Shown here: positions 57,558 to 64,000 of the stretch, piece by piece
Numbering within the stretch: the stretch's first letter is position 1
Layout: each line of letters opens with the position of its first letter
From: Petrosia ficiformis
Lineage: Eukaryota; Porifera; Demospongiae; Haplosclerida; Petrosiidae
NCBI GenBank assembly: GCA_947044365.1
Contig: OX345640.1
Span: 2,421,501-2,485,500, forward strand
Length of the DNA: 64,000 nt
Reading direction: 5' to 3'
Notes under the pieces: model-generated
Told to the model about the DNA's origin: nothing
Seen by the model: the letters and a program-made list of their open reading frames with translations, nothing else
Databases searched by the model: none
Position numbers and translations under genes: made by a program

Positions 57558-60500
57558 ATGTCTGATCAAGAAGGGACAGCGGTTTCAGACGCCCCTGTCC
57601 ACACCCCTCACCGGTACACTACGCCTCTGAGAATGCCCTCTCCTCCCCTGATGAGAGGCCACCTTCCAGTGGAGTCTCCAACTCCCTTTCCACCTTTCTT
57701 CACTCCTTACAGCTACTATCATCACTACCCACTCCCATACAACCCCTATCCGTACACCCCTCAGCCCCATTTTGAACAGACCCACCCCTCAGAAGAACAA
57801 CTAGAGGCTGTGGTCCGCAGAGTGATCTCTGCGCAGAATGTGCCGTTGACAGTGACACCAACCCTGCCAACAATGACCTCTCCCACAGCAACTACATCAG
57901 TTGCTCCTATTACTTCTCATCTCCCGAACCCAGGTAAGCATACACTCTATTAGTAGTAGTAGTTGCTCTCAGCCTACCCACGGCTACCAGTAGGTACGGG
58001 TTCCTCACTAGGTTTGAGATCATGGTGGTGTTAAAATGTAATACATAATTTTAGAATTATAGTGCACTGTACATAAAGTACATATTCTTATACATACTCT
58101 ATATAATTTGAAGTAATCAGTATAGTAAATTAAATTGGTCGCACTCAGTCAATGCATACCCACCAATGTCCACCCAGCCTCTGACAGGCAACCTTTGCAA
58201 ATTTCTGCACCTAGTGAGGATCCCATACAGCATTCATCACACCTTCAGTGTAGTTTACCCTGTTGCCCCCCTACCAGTGGCCTCCAATCAGTGACTGTCT
58301 TGTCTATCCCAGCCTATCAATGGCTATCTCAGCCTATCTGTGGCTGTCTCATCCATCTCAGCCTATCAGTGGCTAACACAGCCTCTCAGTGGCTGTCTCA
58401 TCTATCTCAGCCTATCAATGGCCGCCTGATCTATCTCAGCCTATCAGTGGCTATCTCATTTATCTCAGCCTATAAGTGGCTGTCTCATCACCTCAGCCCA
58501 TCAGTGGCTGTCTCATCTATCTCAGCCTATCAGCGGCTATCTCAGCCTATCGGTGGCTGTCTCATCTATCTCAGCCTATCAGTGGCTAGCTCAGCCTCTC
58601 AGTGGCTATCTCAGCCTATCAATGGCTGCTTGATCTATCTCAGCCTATCAGTGGCTATCTCATCTATCTCAGCCTATCAGTGGCTGTCTCATCACCTCAG
58701 CCTATCAGTGGCTATCTCAGCCTATCGGCGGCTGTCTCATCTATCTCAGTCTATCAGTGGCTAACTCAGCCTCTCAGTGGCTATCTCAGCCTATCAGTGG
58801 CTCTCATCTATCTCAGCCCGTCAATGGTTGCCTGATCTATCTCAGCCTATCTCATCTATCTCAGCCGATCAGCAGCTATCTCAGCCTATCAATGGCTGCC
58901 TCATCTATCTCAGCCTATCAGTGGCCGCCCTAGTATCTCAGTCCCAATATCAGTCTTATCAGTGGCGAGCCCATCTATCTCTCAGCCTATCAGTGGCTGC
59001 CACCCCTTTATTCTCGGGGGGGTCGTAGGATGCTGTCTCATTAGGGGTAGAGGATTAGTCTACAGTTCTAAGACATTATGGGTCAAATGTTGTGGTTGTG
59101 GTGTGATGGTTGACCAACTGTTGGTATACTCTCCCCCCCTTGTATTATTACTTTCTATCCACGGCTGTCCCCCTTTCCCCTCATCTATCTCGGGGGGCTA
59201 TCATAGTCTCCCAGCTCCTTTTGTTCGAGTGACTAAGAGTTCTTTCTGCACCCAGAAGCTCTAATAAGGGTACTCACTCTTAAGCCTCAATGGCTGCCTT
59301 CTCTCAGCCCTCTAGTGGCTGCCCCCCTATTTCCTCTATCTTATATCTACAGTGCTCCACTGCTGTCATCTCTCCCCCTCCCCCCACAGGGCTCTCACTT
59401 GGTGCCATGGCACCACCTCAGGTGCTACATTCTCTGTCTCTGCCGACATTTTCGGCATCAACCATGCAGGCTCATAGCCTTCCTTTAACTACTCCTTCAG
59501 TCCTTCCTCCTCTCCCTCTCCCTCCCCCTCCTGTCAGTGGAGACTTCCTAATATCTGCCAACTTCCCACCTATCCCAGCTAAGCTGGTTCAGAAGATGAG
59601 AAGGTGGGAATTTGTGGAGCTTAACCAGCTCCTTCCAGATAATCTGGTGAGTTTCCCATACCAAGACTCAGAATTGGGGGACCAGAAACTCACCAGAGAG
59701 AGGAAGAAACTCCCTCCGATCGAGGACATTTCATCCTGGTGTTTGGCAATGTTGCTCTACACAGCAACCTGCCATGCCACATACCCCCACAAGACTGGAG
59801 ACATGTTAGCTTACATGGCTAGTATTCTCCAAACCAGCTCCAACTATCCGGTGGAGGCCTGCCTGTCTTACGATAGAGTCTTTCGAGCCCAGGCCCATCT
59901 GAAGCCACATTTCAACTGGGCAGGAGACAATACCAGGCTGTGGAATGACAAATTCTCAGGCAGGGCAGCTCCTAAGTCGGGCAACTCCACAGCAACTGAG
60001 TTGTTAGATACTGTAAAATCCCATAATTTTTTTTAAGGAATTTACATGGGTTCATGTGTATTAGTAAAATAATTACATGTACTTGCATGTCCAGGTTAAA
60101 TGTTCCTTCATGGTTCTGCCGTGTGTACATATACATGTACATGACCCAGTATATGTACATGACCCAGAATGTGTACGTGTACATGTATACGTGTTCACAA
60201 CTCAGTATTGTAAGTATACATGTTCATGACCCAGTATGTGTAAATGTACATGTACATAACCCAGTATATGTACATGTTCATGACCCAGTATGTGTAAGTG
60301 TACATGTACATGTTCAAAACGACACGTTGATACAAATTATGTAGATAAATTACAGCGTGTCAAACCTCCCCCAAAAGACGGGGAGCTCTGCATGGGGTTT
60401 AACCTGGGACGCTGTTCCATCTCGGCTTGTCCAAGACCTCACCTCTGCTACAGGTGCCATTACTCTCACCCGTTGCTGCAGTGCCCCAAGGCACGTGGTT

Positions 60501-60577
60501 TCCTGAAAGGGAAGTCATCAGGGGTATCAAACTCATCCCAGGCCACCAGAGGTCCAAGGGTGACCACCCACCAGTAA
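57558..60577 (+). CDS. DIRS gag-like protein, split by two introns
   Basis: Exons 57558-57933, 59390-60012 and 60356-60577 join in frame across GT-AG boundaries (donors gtaagc and gtaaaa, acceptors cccacag and ttacag), giving about 406 aa. The N-terminus is Pro/Tyr-rich (MSDQEGTAVSDAPVHTP). The middle has a helical gag core (WEFVELNQLLPDNL, SSWCLAMLLYTATCHATYP). The C-terminal zinc-binding part reads CMGFNLGRC, then CPRPHLCYRCHYSHPLLQC. The first intron contains the minisatellite and the second a tgtacatg-rich repeat. Spliced gag is inferred from phase consistency; insertion of repeats into an originally continuous gag is the alternative. Confidence 0.65.
58300..59012. repeat. Minisatellite inside the DIRS gag intron
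   Basis: Dozens of imperfect units built on tctcagcctatcagtggctg, often alternating with tctcatcta to form units of about 29 bp. Unit order is irregular. All three frames are open over long stretches and give Ser-Ala-Tyr-Gln-Trp-Leu-rich artefact proteins. Confidence 0.93.
60054..60330. repeat. Tandem tgtacatgacccagta repeat in DIRS
   Basis: Units of about 20-36 bp based on gacccagtatgtgta and tgtacatgtacatg fill the predicted second gag intron (60013-60355). The embedded ORFs are artefacts. Confidence 0.85.
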
Positions 60578-60695
60578 ATGGATGGTACCTCCCATCGAGA
60601 GCCACTCCAGTCACGAATGAGAATTCATCATGTTATTTTAATCATTTGTTGTATCAATATCCAACTCATTTATCATTTTATAATAATTATTGTAG

Positions 60696-62387
60696 ATCAC
60701 ACGTCTACTGACTCCCTCTTGTCTCTAAAGGGGCGGATCAACCCGGACCCTCACCCTCTCCCCCCGGGAGCAGACCTGATTACTTCACCTTTACAAGTGC
60801 AGGTGTGACAGGTCTTATTACAGGACCACCCAGACTGCTCCCTTGTAGACTTTGTCATATCAGGGATTCAGGAGGGGTTTCATATTGGTTTCAACTACCC
60901 CTCCAGTCTCTGTCATTCTGCTAAGCGCAATATGTTCTCATCAAGGGAACATCCTGCAGTAGTATCCCAATATATAGCCTCCGAGCGTCACATGAAACGA
61001 ATGCATGGCCCCTTTTCATCATCATGTAACATTCACACAAGCCCCATGGGGTCATCCCAAAGAAGCACAGAGTGGGAAAATGGCGCCTCATCGTTGATCT
61101 GTCTTCCCCAGAGGGTTCTAGTGTCAATGATGGCATAGACCCCTCCCTGTACAAGAAATAACCAAGTTAGGAAAAGGAGCCCTCCTAGCAAAACTTGACA
61201 TAAAAGATGCTTATAGGATGGTTCCAGTCCATCCCACAGATAGGCACCTGCTAGGGATACAATGGCAAGGAGCAACATACATAGATGGGGTGCTACCTTT
61301 TGGCCTACGTTCAGCTCCTAAGATCTTCAACTCTATAGCCGACCTCCTACAGTGGATCATCATTGATCACTGTCACATATTCGTCATACACTACCTGGAT
61401 GACTTTCTCCTAATTGGCCCCCCCAGGTCTAGCCATTGTATGAAGGCCCTAGATAAGACCCTGGCCATATGCCAGAGGCTTGGCATCCCAATAGCCCCGG
61501 AGAAAGTGGAGGGTCCCGCAACCCAACTCACCTTTCAGGGAGTGCAATTAGATACAATGTCCTGGGAAGCTCAGCTTCCTCACGACAAACTCATAAGAAT
61601 CCACTCCATGGTGAAACAATGGAAGGGACGCTCATCCTGCAAAGCGAAAGAACTGGAGTCCCTGCTCGGGTACCTTCAGGATGCAGCTAGAGTAGTTACC
61701 TCTGGTAAGACATTCACACGGAGAATTATTGACTTACTTCGACTTCCATCAGCCTCTACCCCCTCCGGCCACATCTGTCTCAACCGTGGCTTTCGCTCAG
61801 ACATTGAGTGGTGGTGTCAATTCCTTCCCTCATGGAATGGAGTGTCTCTGCTGCCTCCTACCCACTATGCCCCCCATGCCATTGTTACTTCCGATGCATC
61901 TGGTAACTGGGGTTGTGGAGCATACTCATCCTGCGGTTGGTTCCAGTTCTGCTGGCCAGTTCACTGGTCAACAGTGGATATCGCAGCAAAAGAACTGTTA
62001 CCTATTGTCATGGCACTAACAATCTGGGGAAAGCAATGGTCAGGGAGCTGCGTCCTCATCCGATGTGATAACCTAGCTGTGGTGCACATCCTCAGATCAG
62101 GTTATGCCAAAAACGAGGATGCTATGCATCTTATGCGTTGTCTGTTCTTCATAACAGCATCCTTTTCACTCTCTATACTTTCTCAACACCTGCCTGGTTG
62201 CCATAACCAGGCAGCCGATGCTCTGTCTCGGGATCGTCTTCCACTCTTTCATTCCCTTGTTCCTCAGGCCCCCCTGTCACCGTCTCCAATCCCCCTTACA
62301 CTGGTGGAGCTACTGGTATCTCTGCGCCCAGATTGGACAGACAATTCATGGACAACTCGGTTTCTTTCTATTTTGCAAAGGGTTTAG
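60696..62387 (+). pseudogene. DIRS reverse transcriptase-RNase H, interrupted
   Basis: The frame begins after an acceptor-like ttattgtag (HTSTDSLLSLKGRINPDP). It is interrupted by a TGA at 60806-60808, a one-base shift near 61050 (within the gccccatgggg region) and another shift near 61160. From about 61165 it is open to 62387: LGKGALLAKLDIKDAYRMVP, the RT active site YLDDFLLIG, then RNase H blocks VTSDASGNWGCGAY, ELLPIVMAL, CDNLAVVHIL and NQAADALSR. The palm and RNase H are preserved but the upstream fingers are broken, so this copy is probably not autonomous. Confidence 0.88.
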
Positions 62388-63295
62388 CCCCTTCAACACA
62401 TAAAGCATACACATCAGCTCAGAACCGTTACCTCCATTTTTGTTCAGCCAATAATCTTCAGCCACTTTCCTTATCGGAAACATCTTTAAGTCAGTTTGTC
62501 ACAGGGCTGGCTAATAGTTCTCTAAAACACCAGACAATCAAATGCTACCTATCAGGCGTCAGGCACCTTCAGATGTCAGCAGGCCTTCCAGATCCCTTTA
62601 CCCTGCCAATGCCCCATCTCAAGCTAGTGCTACGTGGTATTAAACGCCACCAATCTGAAATAGGCTCTACCACCAAGGCAAGACTCCCAATCACCCCTCA
62701 GATTTTGCGATCTCTAAAGGAGTACTGGTCAGCAAATAATCAGGGTGATGATACACTCATGATTTGGGCAGCATGCTGCCTCTGTTTCTTCGGCTTCCTT
62801 CGAGCAGGAGAGATCTGCACCCCATCAAATGCAATATTCGACCCAGGTTGCCACCTTTCCCCAGCAGATATATCTATAGATGATCTGTCCCACCCTAGCA
62901 TCCTGAGGATTTGCATTAAACAGTCAAAGACTGACCCATTCAGAAAAGGTGTTCATATCATTGTGGGTCCAACAGGTGACTGTTTATGCCCAGTTGCTTC
63001 AGTACTGCAATATCTTGGAAAGGAGCCAGGTCCCTTATTTCGGTTTTCCAATGGAAGTGCTCTCACCAGACAGAATTTTGTCTCTTCAGTTCGTAGAGCC
63101 TTATCAGGCATAGGTCTACAAACGTCTCTATACAGTGGTCATAGCTTCCGTATAGGAGCAGCTACCACTGCAGCTGCTCAAGGTATCAGTGATGCCTTGA
63201 TAAAGACAATGGGCAGATGGGAGAGCATCGCTTATACCACCTATATTCAGACTCCCATTGATCAAATTGCAGCAGTCTCCAGACGTCTTCTATAA
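62348..63295 (+). CDS. DIRS tyrosine recombinase
   Basis: An intact 315-aa frame from the ATG at 62348, overlapping the end of the RT-RNase H frame by 40 bp. The N-terminal SAM-like region has LAPSTHKAYTSAQNRYLHFC. The catalytic domain shows the first Arg in FFGFLRAGEI, HSFRIGAATTAA with the His-x-x-Arg pair, GRWES, and the Tyr in YTTYIQTP. In DIRS elements this enzyme integrates the circular DNA intermediate without target duplication. It is the only uninterrupted large ORF of this copy. Confidence 0.92.
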   Translation: MDNSVSFYFAKGLAPSTHKAYTSAQNRYLHFCSANNLQPLSLSETSLSQFVTGLANSSLKHQTIKCYLSGVRHLQMSAGLPDPFTLPMPHLKLVLRGIKRHQSEIGSTTKARLPITPQILRSLKEYWSANNQGDDTLMIWAACCLCFFGFLRAGEICTPSNAIFDPGCHLSPADISIDDLSHPSILRICIKQSKTDPFRKGVHIIVGPTGDCLCPVASVLQYLGKEPGPLFRFSNGSALTRQNFVSSVRRALSGIGLQTSLYSGHSFRIGAATTAAAQGISDALIKTMGRWESIAYTTYIQTPIDQIAAVSRRLL

Positions 63296-64000
63296 TTAAT
63301 TTAGTAATTGTTATATAATTAGTATTGCTCAGTATTGTTGTACTCCATATCCTGTGAGTGTGTTCTCACAAAAATGTCCTTATTGATTGTCATCAGCTAT
63401 GGTTTTAAATTTCTCTACCTCTTCTTGGAGGATGGCCCCCCTCTGGGGTCCAATCCATGGGCCTTTGTGGAGGTCACCCTAAACACTGACCTCCACACTT
63501 CCCTCCAAGCAGAGGTTGGGGCTCAGACTCAACTCTAGCTACAGGGAGGCTCACGTCTGGGCCAAATAAGTACAACTAAGTCTGCCCTCTTCACTTAGGG
63601 CATTAACCCTAGCAAATACCTGTGCTAACATTATTATACTACCCATATTTGGACATACTTATGATTCTTTTGTGGACTCCTTTTGCTTTTGGGATAGCCA
63701 ACGCCATTGGATTTGGACAGATATAGAAAAAATGTTAGATAACTTTCTTTATGATGCTCATATTCAAGTTCAGTTATTCTCTTGTTGAGTTACAACATGC
63801 AGTATACATTTTCATGGAAAAAATATTAGAATATCAGTTTTACCTTTTCAATTAATGAATGAAAAGTAATTATGCACATTCATTGCAAACAGTTGTTAAA
63901 TGAACCCCTAAAATATTTATTATATTTCTGTATGTTACAATACCATCACTGTCACTGTGTCGCTGCACATCAATCACATGTAATGTTGTTGTGAGTGCAT
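63296..64000. other. 3' flank of the DIRS element
   Basis: The first 240 bp remain GC-richer and may be the element's non-coding end (aggatggcccccctctgggg region). From about 63620 the DNA is AT-rich. No gene or continuation of the HECT-like frame is recognised. Confidence 0.45.

Larger units (their letters stand above)
57416..63540 (+). mobile_element. DIRS-type tyrosine-recombinase retrotransposon
   Basis: Order gag-like, RT, RNase H, tyrosine recombinase; no integrase, protease or methylase domain is seen. GC content is clearly higher than in the surrounding DNA. RT-RNase H and recombinase frames overlap, as usual in DIRS elements. Terminal repeats were not identified, so both boundaries are approximate. 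It lies directly against the decayed HECT-like gene and appears nested in the TTAA element. Confidence 0.88.

Noticed and set aside
58135..59028. ORFs of up to 209 aa with repeated Ser-Ala-Tyr-Gln-Trp-Leu
   Set aside because: They arise from the minisatellite, whose unit has no stop in several frames. They lie in the predicted gag intron.

Overview
ORGANISM AND STYLE. The window is AT-rich nuclear DNA of an animal. It has spliceosomal GT-AG introns (54 bp to about 1.5 kb), very dense microsatellites and many small dispersed inverted-repeat elements. The gene set (BRR2 helicase, BTB-Kelch, LRR-CC, TRIM, DNA polymerase X, SMIM8, dispanin-like proteins) is metazoan. Together with a Ulp1-plus-HECT mobile element and a DIRS retroelement, it suggests an early-branching animal, most likely a sponge; the phylum is inferred. 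All exon models were built by hand: GT-AG boundaries with reading phase checked across each junction. LAYOUT. (1) 282-8264 (+): 19 exons for the C-terminal part of SNRNP200/BRR2; the gene begins upstream of the window. (2) 9099-12171 (-): a complete BTB-BACK-Kelch protein, convergent with SNRNP200. (3) 13289-18915 (+): a ten-exon cysteine-containing LRR (AMN1/FBXL-type) gene. (4) 19173-23216: an intronless TRIM-type RING/B-box gene with a C-terminal MIB/HERC2 domain. It lies in a local duplication that left a broken copy of the downstream gene fused to a duplicated 3' end of the LRR gene, followed by the intact two-exon gene. (5) 26053-44299: two tandem copies, about 9.1 kb each, of a segment carrying a Pol mu/TdT-like DNA polymerase X gene and a small Pro/Gln-rich membrane-tail gene, both on the minus strand. 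The right copy plus unique 5' exons gives a complete 17-exon polymerase (518 aa). The left copy is a pseudogene. (6) 45148-46922 (+): SMIM8, head-to-head with the polymerase, 53 bp between start codons. (7) 47673-53623: a D-M-D-M cluster of four dispanin-like (CD225-like) two-TM genes made by tandem duplication; the last lacks its first exon. (8) 54559-57415: one end of a TTAA-type DNA element carrying a Ulp1/SENP-type protease gene (-) and a HECT-like gene (+), both decayed. (9) 57416 to about 63540: a DIRS-type tyrosine-recombinase retrotransposon with an intron-containing gag, a broken RT-RNase H ORF and an intact recombinase ORF. HOW THE PARTS RELATE. The host genes are unrelated housekeeping or signalling genes. 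The unifying theme is recent duplication and mobile DNA. A 576-bp MITE with TTAA target duplications sits in the left polymerase copy; the matching site in the right copy is empty, so the insertion post-dates the duplication. Its end sequence matches the end of the Ulp1/HECT element, which suggests that the MITE is a non-autonomous relative of that element.
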